Notes: generated by a model from the letters alone, not told the origin. Positions 31,881 through 42,771 are shown, numbered from the stretch's first letter. The stretch: 64,000 nt of DNA from Aradus depressus (GCA_963662175.1 OY759225.1:17099601-17163600); one strand, 5' to 3'. Program-made: numbers and translations.

Positions 31881-32075
31881 TTTTTGTAAGGGGAGGGGGG
31901 AGTTTTACCGTAACATAACATTTACAGATATTTAAGTTGTCAATAATATATGACGTATGCCGAAACCGATACACTTTATGTATTTATTTTTGTGGAATAC
32001 ATAAGTTAAACAAATTCTTTGTTTTTATATATTTTATTAGCTCTCCACTATATCTACCACAGAAATGTTTTCAGA

Positions 32076-32139
32076 TTATAACATTACTTGCTATAACATT
32101 ACTCGCCTTAACATTACTTGCTATAACATTACTCGCTAT
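32076..32139. repeat. 15-bp minisatellite, left part
   Basis: Repeats of gctataacattactc. The array is split by the Penelope-like insertion and continues at 33571. Confidence 0.85.
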
Positions 32140-32190
32140 TTGTAGGAATATTGAGGGTCAATCAAAGATGGAAGAAAACACTATTCAAAC

Positions 32191-32231
32191 GCCAACGTTT
32201 CGATATATATTTTATACCATCATCAGGGCCT
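32191..32231 (-). ncRNA. Hammerhead ribozyme motif, family C
   Basis: Minus strand: stem I GCC, CTGATGA, unpaired T, stem II GGTATA-aaata-TATATC (one wobble), GAAA, two-base stem III CG, TT (cleavage after the second T), stem I partner GGC. Core intact. Confidence 0.75.
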
Positions 32232-32898
32232 ACAAACATGGGAGGGAAATCAAGATTAGAATCACAATTAAACAAAATTAGTGCATTGATAAACATTACT
32301 GAACGTTAAAATAGACATTGTAACAAATTAAAAATTGAACCTGACTTACTATGTATTATATGTTAAAATTAAATATATGTAGATACATTGTTAACCATAA
32401 ACATGAACTCTTCACACTTTAATTCCATCCCAGTCAACTTTCATCTAATTGTTCAACTTCATTTTTATTTAAAACATATCAAACCACAGTGCACCGTTTA
32501 AGAGCTAGCTCACGACTCCATTCCATTTTTTACACTATTTTACAGCTGTTTTTTATATGTTTTCTTGTTTTGTTTCTCAAACACCTTGATATATATCTAA
32601 TATATATATGATATTAGATTATAATAAAAAAAATTACTTTTTATTCATAAAATATTATAATTTGAGTAACATGTTTTTTCTACGTAAATTTGTTTAATAG
32701 AGAGAGTAGATGAGAATGGGAAGAGTTGTAGGAGCAAATTATATAACTTTAGGAATAGGAACAAACAAAGGGTATATTAATTAGAGAAGTTAATAGAGAA
32801 GTTTTGAATTCAATTGCTGATGACATTCTTTTAGACGTCGGGATTATATTGATTTGTTTTGGGAGATATTTTTTTAAATCCTAGTAAGAGCTAGTGAG

Positions 32899-33093
32899 TT
32901 ATGACTCACGCCCGGGCTTTAAATACAAGGTCATATCGCCTACTACCAGAGCGCTCTTTCGTCACTCTGGTGAACAAGAGCCCAACTTTACTTGATAGTC
33001 CTAAATTGTGCCTACCCTAAATTTGCCCAAGATTTTTTTCACTTCCCAGATAAAAAATTTAATGGCCTCGGCCGGGTTTCGAACCCTAAAAAC
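32899..33093 (-). mobile_element. SINE1 internal-deletion subtype
   Basis: Nearly identical to 31671-31880, including the deletion joint; ends at the B-box region (cggccgggtttcgaaccct). Confidence 0.85.
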
Positions 33094-33570
33094 TTGTTTG
33101 CTACCACATTTCCTGTAGAAATTTGATCTCTTTTGTTTATTTAAATTTTGATTTCTACAGTAGTTTGTCGAAAATTAATAACTTTTAATACAAATTAAAA
33201 TTAAATTAGACAAATAGGTGGAACATAATAAAGAGTAAAAATTAAACTGACTATGAATAAGCAGGGTTGGGGAGAAGACATGTACACTGGATGGAGTCTT
33301 ACATTGCAATGAAATGGTACAATAATACAGGGGTGGTGAAGGCACCAGGTACAGGGAGCTAGGAAAACCCAGTCATAAATGTCACATTCCAGCCAGAAAT
33401 GTTGAAAATAATATAAATATAATGATTGAAATTGGAGAAATATGATGTCTGTATTGGCTAAGTAACCTTTTTAAATATACTGTAATAAACATATATATAT
33501 ATATAATAAAAATAGATAATATAGATATTGGAGACAGAACTATAGTGTCAGCTCTTGCTAAGTAAATTGG

Positions 33571-33673
33571 CTCGCTATAACATTTCTTGCTATAACATTA
33601 CTCGCTATTACATTACTCGATATAACATTACTCGGTATAACATTACTTGCTATAACATTACTCTATAACATTA
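33571..33673. repeat. 15-bp minisatellite, right part
   Basis: About seven units of gctataacattactc with single-base changes (ttacatt, gatataac, ggtataac). Confidence 0.88.
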
Positions 33674-33737
33674 ATCTCATCGGTCCTATCTCAAATCTGA
33701 AGACAGCGTTTGGAAATGAACAGCAAACATTTTTGGT

Positions 33738-33895
33738 TAGTTAGTTATTCCCGGGCTTTAACTATGAGGTAATATCACCTACTAACCCATGCCGGACTCC
33801 CCACAGTAGAGTGGGCTCATGTCTATCAGAGCGACGAAATAGCGCTCTGGTAGTTGGCGATATGACCTTGTAGTTAAACCCATGGGCATGGTCAC
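33738..33895. mobile_element. Two SINE1 3' ends head to head
   Basis: 33738-33785 is minus strand (cccgggctttaactatgagg) and 33790-33895 is plus strand (cacagtagagtgggctcatg to gttaaacccatgggcatg). The pieces make a short foldback. Confidence 0.7.
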
Positions 33896-34107
33896 AATAA
33901 GGAAGTATTGCACACAGTTGCATAAATTCCTTGAAAACAAAAAATTCTATTGTATAATAGTCTGAATTTTGTTTGTTGCTTCTTATCGCGGCTACTAGAG
34001 CCTTCTTATCGACTATGATTCTTACAATAATAAAGAAATTACTGCCAGTTCAATAAAAATGATTCATCTTCGTGACTAAACATTTTCTTAATACACAATA
34101 ATTCCTA
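33896..34107. other. Unassigned AT-rich stretch
   Basis: Nothing recognised. Confidence 0.3.
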
Positions 34108-34209
34108 TATGGATAATATAGGTAACATAATCGTTTACGTTTGTCAGGAGATCATTTCATGAATTCTCATAGAAATACAAGATGTTGTCTTTCCACTGTT
34201 TTATTTTAG

Positions 34210-34251
34210 ACCAGAACTGGTTTTCGACGCAACAGCGTCATCATCAGTGGT
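34210..34251 (-). ncRNA. Hammerhead motif, family A, stem III changed
   Basis: Minus strand core CTGATGA, GACGC-tgtt-GCGTC, GAAA, then ACCAGT in place of the palindrome ACCGGT, TC and TGGT. Core and stem I are intact; stem III is weakened for self-dimer formation. Confidence 0.7.
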
Positions 34252-34310
34252 TTATCCCACCTACACAGCACAACGGTTAGAGGACAATTGTCCTTTGTGT
34301 GGGATGAACA

Positions 34311-34352
34311 ACTGTAGATGACGCTGTTGCGTCGAAAACCAGTTCTGGTCTA
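34311..34352 (+). ncRNA. Decayed hammerhead motif, family A
   Basis: Partner of 34210-34251. The first core block reads ctgtaga instead of CTGATGA, so cleavage is not expected; the second block GACGC-tgtt-GCGTC-GAAA is intact. Confidence 0.6.
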
Positions 34353-34687
34353 AAATAAAACAGTGGAAAGACAACATCTTGTATTTCTATGAGAATACAT
34401 GAAATGATCTCCTGACAAACGTAAACGATTATGTTACCTATATTATCCATCGAAAACCGGTTGTGGTCTAAAATAAAACAGTGGAAAGACAACATCTTGT
34501 ATTTCTATGAGAATACATGAAATGATCTCCTGACAAACGTAAACGATTATGTTACCTATATTATCCATCGAAAACCGGTTCTGGTCTAAAATAAAACAGT
34601 GGAAAGACAACATCTTGTATTTCTATGAGAATACATGAAATGATCTCCTGACAAACGTAAACGATTATGTTACCTATATTATCCATC
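34334..34687. repeat. 118-bp tandem repeat, three units
   Basis: Units at 34334, 34452 and 34570, nearly identical, each ending tgttacctatattatccatc. Part of the Penelope-like structure. Confidence 0.92.
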
Positions 34688-34928
34688 GAAAACCGGTTCT
34701 GGTCTAAAATAAAACAGTAGGAAGACAATCTCTTTTATTTCTATGAGGTCTCGACCCACAACACCCTACTATCACATATGATTTAATGTATTCATTGTTG
34801 ATCTAGAATGGCCCGGGTCATGTTCTATTATGTAACCATGTTATTCGAACGTGCGAAAATGAAAATCCGAGATGGAGTTTTTACCGAAATTTCACGTTTC
34901 CAGTTTTTTTCATTTTTGCGATGATGTT

Positions 34929-35120
34929 TGTTAGTTATTATGACTCATATCCTGGCTATAACTACGAGGTCATATCGCCTACTACCAGAGCGCTCTATCG
35001 TCGCTCTGTGAACGTCTATTATGGCAGTCCTAAATTTTTATTCACCTTTGGGTCTTTAACGAGTATCTGATATGAAACAGGGTCGGTCCCATCCGAAGGA
35101 CGGCGTGCTCAAGTTTATTA
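34929..35120 (-). mobile_element. SINE1 fragment
   Basis: Minus-strand 3' part and middle block (cccatccgaaggacggcgtg) with small deletions; head missing. Confidence 0.8.
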
Positions 35121-35465
35121 CATGTTTAATACATAAAATAGTGAAAATCACTTTCGGTGAAATGGAATCCATTTTTAATACGAAGGATCAGACGAAAAAC
35201 AAGGATATAGATGAACCCCACCTTCGAACTAGTTTTAAAATTCAATTTGAAATTTTGTATCGATACATTCAGCAGTTACTAGAGTTTTTGAGTTAATGCC
35301 TTTTCCCTTTGGTCGATTTGGCTGAAAAGCAGCAGGTGTCGTCATTGAAGGGTTATGGATTAACGTATAAAATTTCGTGATCATCATTCATTCTATTGGG
35401 AGTTATCATGATCACACAGGAATTGTTTTATTCACATTTGGAATCTATCATAATATATATACATA

Positions 35466-35496
<31 letters not shown>

Positions 35497-35800
35497 TTTA
35501 CTCCTTTCTATATTATGTTCATCTGTTATGTAATAAGCATGTATTGTGAGTGGAAATGTTGTATTCTGAGACGATTCCATGGAGGTAACTCTATATTATC
35601 TTTTTTATGTTAATAATTTGGAGAGGGGGGAGTCAACATAGCTTCAAAATCACTGAACCGATTTGTAGAATGTTTTTCATTTCGACTTTATATATAGCTA
35701 TGCCATCGATGTATTCATAGCATAATTTAAAATGTAGATCAAAGACTGTTTTTGAATCTCGATACAAACTACTTTATCCTCTATAAAGGCAATTGACGAC
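35121..35800. other. Family G copy, (TA)n tract, AT-rich sequence
   Basis: 35220-35410 is family G (cattctattgggagttatca). 35459-35496 is a (TA)n microsatellite. 35600-35720 has further family G-like words. No gene. Confidence 0.45.
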
Positions 35801-35801
35801 A

Positions 35802-35802
<1 letters not shown>

Positions 35803-35839
<37 letters not shown>

Positions 35840-36080
35840 TTATTTCCGTTAAACCAATACATGGTAATAGGATACTCAAATGAATTTATACATTATGATA
35901 GCTTATATATTAGATATATAACTACTTGAGTCTAACACATCTATGATTAGTAGTAACATGAAAAACATTAAAAAAAGTAAAATGAAATTAATAAAAACTG
36001 TACAAATAAATACTTAAAAATATATGAGTATATATAAAATAATAATAACAATACAAGATACGTTCATAAAAAGTAGACAA
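35803..36080 (-). mobile_element. LINE 3' UTR with (AAT)n tail, inferred
   Basis: A trinucleotide (ATA/AAT) array at 35807-35840 is followed by tttatttccgttaaaccaat-acatgg. Its complement, ...ggtttaacggaaataaatta-(TTA)n, is a common LINE 3'-end design. No coding part is seen, so the clade is unknown. Confidence 0.4.
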
Positions 36081-36106
36081 ATTTTTTTTTTAAGTATTTA
36101 TATATA

Positions 36107-36448
36107 TAGAGGGCGCTGGTAGCTCAGTGGTATGCGTGCTTGCCTTCTGAGCTCAAGATCATGGGGTTCGAAACCCGACCGAGGCCCTTAATTTATTTTA
36201 TCTGGGAGGTAAAATAAACTTAAGCACACCGTCCTTCGGATGGGACATTAAGCGATGGTCCCGAACCTGTACAACTTCAGGTACTCGTTAAAGACCCCTG
36301 TCCTAGGTGAATAAAAATTTAGGGTAGGCAAAATTTAGGACTCCCATAGTAGAGTCGGGCTCATGTCAACTAGAGTGACGAAAGAGCGCTCTGGTAGTAG
36401 GCGATATGACCTCGTAGTTAAAGCCTGGGCATGAATCATAATAACTAA
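36107..36448 (+). mobile_element. SINE1, complete head to 3' part
   Basis: Starts gagggcgctggtagctcagt; the B-box has an inserted G (atggggttcgaaacccgacc). The tail is replaced by taataactaacta. Confidence 0.92.
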
Positions 36449-37029
36449 CTATATGGTGTTTGGGCAAAATAGCGACTAAATGCATTAAAATATTTTTGGA
36501 TGTCGAAAAACATGTAAATTCCGTTAAAAACTCCGAATCAAATTTTTGACCTATTTCATAACTTCCCCTATACTTGGTATAGCTGAGGAACTAAAATAGC
36601 TAAGGGCCTCAGCCGGGTTTCGAACCACCTTATCGAAGGACAAGAGCCCTATAGCCTCGGTATTTATGGAAAAACCGATCTCCGGATCAGACAAACAGAT
36701 CTGATGTCCGGGTCGCCCCCTATCATCTCTGAGAGATAACACACCCAAGGAAGCCTGTCTCTTATTGTAAAGATCAAGGTTGAGGGCTATGAGTCAAGTC
36801 TGGGTTGTTGAACTCTCTCTGGATCACTAACTTTATATAAGTGCAGTGAGAGAGCACCTAATTGCACTTTGGATAGAGATTTAACTGACGTAAGGACAAC
36901 TGGCGGCGTAAAACCATCCCTTCCCACCAATATGAAAATTGTCACACTCACACATTTGAAATTCAGTATAATGTCGATTTTTAAATAAGTTGAATGGTGT
37001 TGTGTAAAAAAATGTGAAAAATATTATCA
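36449..37029. other. Family G end and unassigned GC-richer stretch
   Basis: 36515-36595 is a family G end with hairpin acttcccctatacttggtat-agctgagg. 36600-36625 is a SINE1 head trace. 36640-36920 is GC-richer, with no known repeat and no supported gene. Confidence 0.35.
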
Positions 37030-37224
37030 ATCAACTATGTATTTTCCCTCATTTTGTACAACGTTTTTCCACCTAATTTTCAAGTCTTCTATTCCTTTTT
37101 TTTTTTTTTTTAATTATAAAATTGACTCACTATCTTATTTACTTCTTCTGACGACTTCATTGTTTTTCCCTTCAAATAATTGGGGGTATTGAGGGTCAGT
37201 CAATGATGAAAACACTATTCAAAT

Positions 37225-37262
37225 GCCAACTTTTCGATATATTTCATATCATCATCAGGGCC
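37225..37262 (-). ncRNA. Hammerhead ribozyme motif, family C
   Basis: Minus strand: GCC, CTGATGA, unpaired T, stem II GATAT-gaaat-ATATC (perfect), GAAA, AG, TT, GGC. Stem III is AG instead of CG, so its pairing is lost; the core is otherwise intact. Confidence 0.7.
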
Positions 37263-37786
37263 TAACAAACATGGGGGAATCAAGATTACAAAAATATAAT
37301 GAGTGATTGATTAAAATGATATATAGGTACATAAATATACATTCACACATACACAAATCCACATAAATACATAAATATACATCCATATACATACACATAC
37401 ATATACACATTGATGAAAAACAAGGAAACTTACTATGAATATAGATGGTTGAGGAGAAGGCAAGAAGACTGTGAAGTCTTACGTTCAACTAAGGGTACAG
37501 AAGGGTCGAGGGTAACAGATAATAAATCCAGGGAAAACCCCAGTTAACGGCACTTAAAACTACCTACTGGCTAACAGATATTCTACTATGTTAAGAAAAA
37601 AAAAAACTCTATAATTAAGTATATAAATAGGAACATAATTTAACTTATTAATTAAATGAAGAATTTTAGACAGAATGTAGACACTGAAACTACAGTCGCT
37701 AGCAAACATCTACTCAAATGGACTTGAAAAATAAAATAAAACTTGTTTATTTTATATATTGTCTAATTTCACTAACTATATATACA

Positions 37787-37822
37787 TGGGAGTACTTTCG
37801 GTATTTCTACCATCCTCAGCCA
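37787..37822 (-). ncRNA. Hammerhead ribozyme motif, family D
   Basis: Minus strand: stem I TGG, CTGAGGA, unpaired T, stem II GGTA-gaaa-TACC, GAAA, palindromic stem III GTAC, TC (cleavage after C), stem I partner CCA. All elements present. Confidence 0.82.
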
Positions 37823-37836
37823 AAAGCATAAGAGAT

Positions 37837-37872
37837 GATCTGAGGATGGTAGAAATACCGAAAGTACTCCCA
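37837..37872 (+). ncRNA. Hammerhead motif, family D, without stem I
   Basis: Same core as its inverted partner (CTGAGGA, GGTA-gaaa-TACC, GAAA, GTAC, TC), but the bases before CTGAGGA are GAT and do not pair with CCA. Reduced activity is expected. Confidence 0.7.
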
Positions 37873-38429
37873 TGTATATATAGTTAGTGAAATTAGACAA
37901 TATATTAAATAAACAAGTTTTATTTTATTTTTCAAGTCCATTTGAATTATTTCACAATATCTCTGCAATAATGTCAGTTTTCATCTACTCAAATAATTGT
38001 GTAGACTCCGGAAAAGATGGTAATCTGCGGGGGCTAAATCAGGCGAATAAGGTGGGTGAGCCATAATTTCCCAAACAAAGCCATAGATTTTTGTAATCGT
38101 GTTTTTGGCAGTGTGAGGCCTTGCGTTGTCCTGATGAAACAAAACTTCAAGTCTTCTTACTAAAGGCCGTTTTTCTGAAATATCTTGATTTAAACGGTCA
38201 AGCTGTTGACAGTAGACCTCTTTGGTGATCGTTTCATTTGTGAATTATGCCTCCCATATCCCACCAAACAGAAAGCAAAACCTTTTCGGGATGGAGGCCT
38301 GCTCTAGGCTGAGGTATTGGTTCTTGCCCTGGACTGAGCCATTGTCTAGAACGCACAACATTGTTGTAATGAACCCACTTTTCGTCACTAGTGAGGATCC
38401 TAGCGAGACTCTTTAAGCCTAGAGATTAA

Positions 38430-38807
38430 TTAAGAGCAAATGGAGATACGCCCTCTAAGATTTGCCTCGCTAAGCTCATGTGGCAGCCATTTTCCTAATT
38501 TGGAAATTTTTCCGATCTGATGGAAATGCCGGTGGATGGTGGAATGGGTTGATTCAAGTTTGTTGGCAAGTTCTTCATCTGTTACAGCTGGATTTTCTTC
38601 AACTGCAGCTCTCAGAAGATCCTCGTCTAATTGAACAGGTCGGCCTGAGCGATGCTCGTCTATAAGGTCGAAATGTCCACCTCGAAATTTTTCAAACCAT
38701 CGTTGCACCTGCCTCTCACTTATTTGACCCTCGCCATAAACGTCTTCAATTTTTCGATGCATGGGAGCCGCTTTTTCGCCAGGGTCGGGCCCCCATCTCA
38801 TAGTCAT
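38430..38807 (-). pseudogene. Mariner transposase, N-terminal part
   Basis: The frame reads EDVYGEGQISERQVQRWFEK, RGGHFDLIDEHRSGRPVQLD, ELANKLESTHSTIHRHFHQI and GKWLPHELSEANLRGRISIC. These are the paired helix-turn-helix domains of a mariner transposase, with the RSGRP linker and the WVPHEL-type (here WLPHEL) hallmark. Full mariner transposases are about 345 residues; this frame ends at about 125. The catalytic part survives only as shifted fragments below 38430 (a DNARPHTA-like region near 38100 and a YSPDLAP-like region near 38050). Inactive transposon gene. Confidence 0.92.
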
Positions 38808-38830
38808 GTGCTATATTATAATTACATGCT

Positions 38831-39887
38831 TATTTTTTAACCTTTTTACAATTTTATTTAAACTAAAAATAGATTGTAAGGTATAATTAATGTTACAGTA
38901 TCAGTTAGATTTTAAAACCAAACTTTATTGATTAAATTATTTCACACATCAATTGCTACCGTGATTATATCATTTACTTTTATTTTACTGAAATTAACGT
39001 TTAAATTTTTAGATTTCTTTGACTCACTAACATTAAAATAAAAATTGACAAAAACTAGTATTACGATCTAAAAAAAAAATAACATTAAGAGCTCTAAAAA
39101 TTACGATGTTTGTGTGTGTTTAATATACTGGCTACAACAAAAGCTTACTTATAGCCTAACTGCCCTAAATTATCATAGCTTTCCTAGCTTTCTTTTGACT
39201 AAATTTATCAATAACATCTGAAAAGTCAATAGTTTTGGCCAATTCATTTTCAATTGCCAATATTGCCAGATGGTTGAGACGAGTTTGGCTTTAAATATAC
39301 TAAATTTTCTTATAATTATATATTTGCCTTTTCAAGCTATGATCCCTTGCAAAATCTACTAAAATGAAAAAATAAAAAAGACTGGACCCGGACCCCCTTG
39401 GGCCCGGGCCCTGCAACCAAAGTTGCACCAGCCCCACCCTTGTGGGGGCCATGGCCATCCCTAGCAAAGTGCCGCCCACGCTAAGCCACTGTATCAAGTC
39501 TCAAGAAGACTTATAAGAAAGGAAGTCTGTGACATAAAGCGGTTGGATTCGAGGTTGTCAGACTCATTTTTAAGAGGAAGAATATGCGTTTTGATCGTTC
39601 CATACTAGCTTTATTTCACGTTTGTGTTTGTGAAATATTCTTTGTCAATAGGAAAAGTGATAAGAATTTAGGTCACGTCAGTGTAAATAAAAAGTAGAAT
39701 CCCACTGACGGAGGAAGATTGGGGAATCTCCTTTTTTTTGACGACCACTTTATGAAATTGTCATCTTTAAAGGCATTTTATAGGATTTAGGAGCGATCAA
39801 GTATGTGAATTTTTTGGGATAAGATCATCTATTGAAAAGCTATCAAGTAAAAACCCTTCTGATTTTTGCTAATGTGATGTAAAAAAT
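38831..39887. other. AT-rich stretch with a MITE end
   Basis: 39360-39490 is GC-rich. Its complement starts cagtggcttagcgtgggcgg-cactttgctaggga, matching the end at 41350 (cagtggcgtagcgaga...) and at 48160. The rest is AT-rich; no gene. Confidence 0.4.
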
Positions 39888-39939
39888 ATATACACATTAT
39901 AAAATCAATAATTGATTTTATAATGTGTGTATATTTTGG
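39888..39939. repeat. Short perfect foldback
   Basis: aatatatacacattataaaa and its complement lie around the centre tcaataattga. About 24-bp arms. Confidence 0.8.
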
Positions 39940-39949
39940 ATAATTATTA

Positions 39950-40430
39950 TCATTACCGACCTCTCTGGACCTATGGCTTACAAATATATGGTACAGCCAA
40001 GACTTCGAACATCAAAAGAATACAGGTATTTCAATCCAAGACTCTCCGACTGATCACGCAATGCCCACCATACGTTAGCAACAAGACTTTACACCGCGAC
40101 TTGAACACCACACCCATAGACACAAACATTAAACATTTATACCATCGTTTCTACACCAAAATTTACTTACACACCAATCCAGAAGTTCGCAAAATCCTAA
40201 GTATTTTACCCCACAATCCCCCAAGAAGATTAAAGAGAGTTTGGCAAGAGATCTCCTGGTATGAAGTGATGTCATGAGGGCTCACCGCTGGGTGTTTTTC
40301 CTCTCTCAAGCCTTTCATGTCATATTTATTTTTATTATTTTTGTATATTACAGGTCAGCCCAGCCGCTGGTTGTGCACTTTTTTTACATAGGTGTGGCTT
40401 TAAATAAATAAATACAAAAAAAAAAAAATT
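39950..40430 (+). mobile_element. Jockey-type LINE 3' end
   Basis: Coding end followed by a 3' UTR of about 140 bp and an A13 tail (40418). Begins directly after the foldback at 39888, in the middle of the codon series for the LWTYGLQ word. Confidence 0.88.
39954..40277 (+). pseudogene. Jockey-type reverse transcriptase C-terminal fragment
   Basis: The frame reads RPLWTYGLQIYGTAKTSNIK, FQSKTLRLITQCPPYVSNKT, LHRDLNTTPIDTNIKHLYHR and ends PPRRLKRVWQEISWYEVMS. Same region as 22123-22587 but diverged: the NAPFYV word is QCPPYV. No stops interrupt it. It is 5' truncated, with no polymerase or endonuclease core. Confidence 0.88.
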
Positions 40431-40439
40431 ATCATTATT

Positions 40440-41790
40440 TATATAAAAACAGCTGTTAGGAGTGAAGTAACTTAATTAGTGAATAAATATACAAATATGG
40501 ACTAGTCGGATTTTGTTTTAAAAAGAAATGTGAATAATCAATGAATGAAGCACAAAAGAGGACGATCAGCTGTTTTAAATAGTGAGAAACAGTCTAAGTT
40601 GTGATGTGGAAGTGGACAGTCTAGAGAGAGAAGTGTTTTTAGGATTAATGTGGAGTGAACCAGTCTGAGTGAGAGAAGATGTACGTTTTATTTTTATGTA
40701 TATATGCCCAAAATATAAAAGAATTATGAATAATGGCCACTATAAAACAGAAAAAAAAAACTAAAGTAGATGTAGAAATTAGTTTGTAAGAGAAGTCTGT
40801 AGAGGAAGAGTAAGAAAGAAGTTAATTGCAAATAATTCGAGTTTGGGGAATTTTTAAAGAAATTGTTCTCAGAGAAGTTGGCAACTAGGTTTAGTTCACT
40901 TACTGACCACCTAAAGATCCTTGGCTGCCCACACTAGCCTCCTCCACATATGACGCACGCTACTGATCGCCAGTTCATCAGTTATTCCATGGCATTCTTC
41001 ATCTGATCAGCCAGAATACTTGGTATTCCCCGTTGGCGATTGTCGTCTGTCGTCCGCTTCACACCACATTCTTATCCCAACCTTGTCTTTTTAGCTCCAA
41101 TATCTTCCTACACTGAATCAGATGTTCCTCACAAAGACTAGAAGAGCATTCTATGTTTTACACCTATAGATGAAGACGGTATATTCTGTTCTTCAAGGGG
41201 AATGAGTTCTGGAAGTATCTCTGTGCAGAAGTTTTCTGTCTACCTCCTCAAACGAGTTGATGCTTGTCACTGTAAACCCGATATATCTCAAAGAGAGGAT
41301 CCATATCTCTACTCTAGATCTCCAACTGCCGTCTCAGTGGCGTAGCGAGAGGGAAGAGAGGCGGCGCCCCCCTCGGGCGGCACTTTGCTAGGGAAATTTT
41401 GAAAAAAAAAATTCAATAAAAATTTGATAATATAGGTAATAGGTATATTATCTAGGTATATAATTTTATAATGTAGATGTATGAAAATAAACCCAATTAT
41501 TTGTTCTCGTAAATTCTATTCTATTAATTTTCCCTGTTGGCCCAGTAAGATAATTTGAAAACCTTTGGATTAGATTCAATATTTTTGCAAAATTAAAAAA
41601 AAACATATGGCACCTCTTTAGAAATCCAAATAAAAATTTGTTAATTGAATTTTTTTTTAATTACGTGCACTTTCGTCTTGAATTTTTGATATTTTTTTAG
41701 GACCCTTTTCGGAAATTACTGTAGAAATCAAAATTTAGTAAAATACCAGAGATATAATTTCTACAGGAAATGTGGTAATTTGTTGTTTAT
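40440..41790 (-). mobile_element. Harbinger-related element in two parts
   Basis: 40440-40800 is the complement of the 10840-type segment (cagctgttaggagtgaagta, gtgagaaacagtctaagttg). 41390-41790 is the other part (gggaaattttgaaaaa..., cctgttggcccagtaagata, caggaaatgtggtaattt). Between them lies 40801-41389, unassigned. Confidence 0.6.
40801..41389. other. Unassigned insertion-like stretch
   Basis: More balanced in composition than its surroundings, with many stops in all frames. The end near 41330 reads cagtggcgtagcgagaggg, a MITE-type terminus seen also at 39480 and 48190 (inverted). No family named. Confidence 0.3.
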
Positions 41791-41899
41791 TTAATTATTA
41801 TTATTTTATTTGTTTAATTTTATTAAATCAATTATTTTTATTTTATTTATATATTTATTTTTATTTATTTAAATTCTTTTACCACAATATATATATATG

Positions 41900-42102
41900 A
41901 CCCAATTTTTCGATAGGACAACTGTTTTTGTGTAAATCAAGGTCACGTCTAAAAATATGTTTCAAAACTACATTTCAGGACGATTTTTTTGGCATATGTC
42001 TCAAAATCGAATTGATATAAAATATTTATTTTAGTTTTCTCTACAACTTTTACTTGAAACGAATTTTGATTAGGTCATAAACCTAAGCGGCATCTTGCAA
42101 AA
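41900..42102. repeat. Family E copy, cut by a hAT
   Basis: Words ttttcgataggacaactgtt, aaactacatttcaggacg. The family continues after the hAT at 42772. Confidence 0.5.
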
Positions 42103-42771
42103 CAGGAGTGGCCAACCCGCGGCCCGCCTTCAATAATTTTGTGCCCCGAGAGATTTATCACAATTTTACAAAATATGTTTTTGTAACATATACAAAACTT
42201 GTGCCAATACACGCATTGAGATCGACTTGCAAAAGCTAAGTGAAAGAGTTAAGAAACAAATATCTCACTAATTAACTACATTAAATATTATTACATCATT
42301 TGAGTAGGTTATTTCCAAAACCAGCCATTTGTCCGTAAACAACTTTTGGAATAATCACCAAAAACTGATAAAAATTAACCGTTTTAAGTTGAAGTTCCAA
42401 ATTTTTTTTTTCATGGATGGGTAATAACTTTATCTCTCATCTTGCAAACGTTGCCAAATATATTGTGACTAGAAAATTTGCTATTTTTTATTTAAGTTTT
42501 CTAATAGCTATTTTTGGCACTCAACATTAGAAATGGCTGGTTTTGGAAATCACCTACTCATTTCATTATTATCATTATTATATTATCTATGTTTATATGT
42601 AACAATAATAATAAAAACAATAATAATAATTCATTCTGTTTTAAATTTTTATTACAAAAAATTTTTGTAGCCCCAAATCTAATATGGGGATATATAATTT
42701 TATATGCGGCCCGCGGGATTATAATGCATTTCCAAAGTGGGCAGCAAGATCATTTGGGTTGGCCACTCCTG
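42103..42771. mobile_element. hAT element, non-autonomous
   Basis: Ends caggagtggccaacccgcgg-cccgcc and its complement (ggttggccactcctg) are of a well-known hAT type. Flanks ttgcaaaa and ctgtaaaa agree at 6 of 8 bases. A second inverted pair, aaaccagccattt and aaatggctggttttggaaat, lies inside. No transposase. Confidence 0.8.

Larger units (their letters stand above)
32140..33570. mobile_element. Penelope-like terminal repeat (family C) inserted in the minisatellite
   Basis: Begins gaatattgagggtcaatca, matching the start of the copy at 37183. Later words also match: gggttggggagaaga/ggttgaggagaaggc and aaaacccagtcataaa/aaaaccccagttaac. The candidate duplication ctcgctat stands at 32132-32139 and 33571-33578, although it also fits the minisatellite unit. 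A SINE1 and other sequence were added inside. Confidence 0.7.
34108..34790. mobile_element. Penelope-like foldback with tandem end (family A)
   Basis: 34108-34250 is an inverted copy of 34328-34450 (shared acgtttgtcaggagatcatt, catagaaatacaagatgttg). The right arm then repeats as 118-bp units starting at 34334, 34452, 34570 and 34688; the last runs on to cctactatcacatatg, the same outer end as at 13300. Each unit holds the 3' half of the hammerhead (cgaaaaccggttctgg) but not the CTGATGA half. Confidence 0.8.
37720..37981. mobile_element. Penelope-like foldback (family D)
   Basis: 262 bp between exact catctactcaaat (37707-37719 and 37982-37994). The halves are inverted copies (acatgggagtactttcggta and complement; tggacttgaaaaataaaata and complement) meeting near 37830. 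Two hammerhead cores. Confidence 0.9.
37183..37988. mobile_element. Penelope-like terminal repeat (family C) in mariner
   Basis: Bounded by exact tcaaataattg (37172-37182 and 37989-37999). Starts ggggtattgagggtcagtca, like the copy at 32140. It was itself hit by the family D foldback at 37720-37981. Confidence 0.88.
37030..38830 (-). mobile_element. Mariner element split by Penelope-like insertions
   Basis: Minus-strand transposase sequence runs from 38807 down to about 37990 and resumes below 37172 with codons for GIEDLKIRWKNVVQNEGKYI at about 37030-37090, the usual mariner C-terminus. The interruption is 37183-37988. Terminal repeats were not identified, so the outer limits are approximate. 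Confidence 0.85.

Noticed and set aside
40801..41389. Possible LINE fragment on the minus strand
   Set aside because: Many stops and no motif of a polymerase or endonuclease could be read with confidence.
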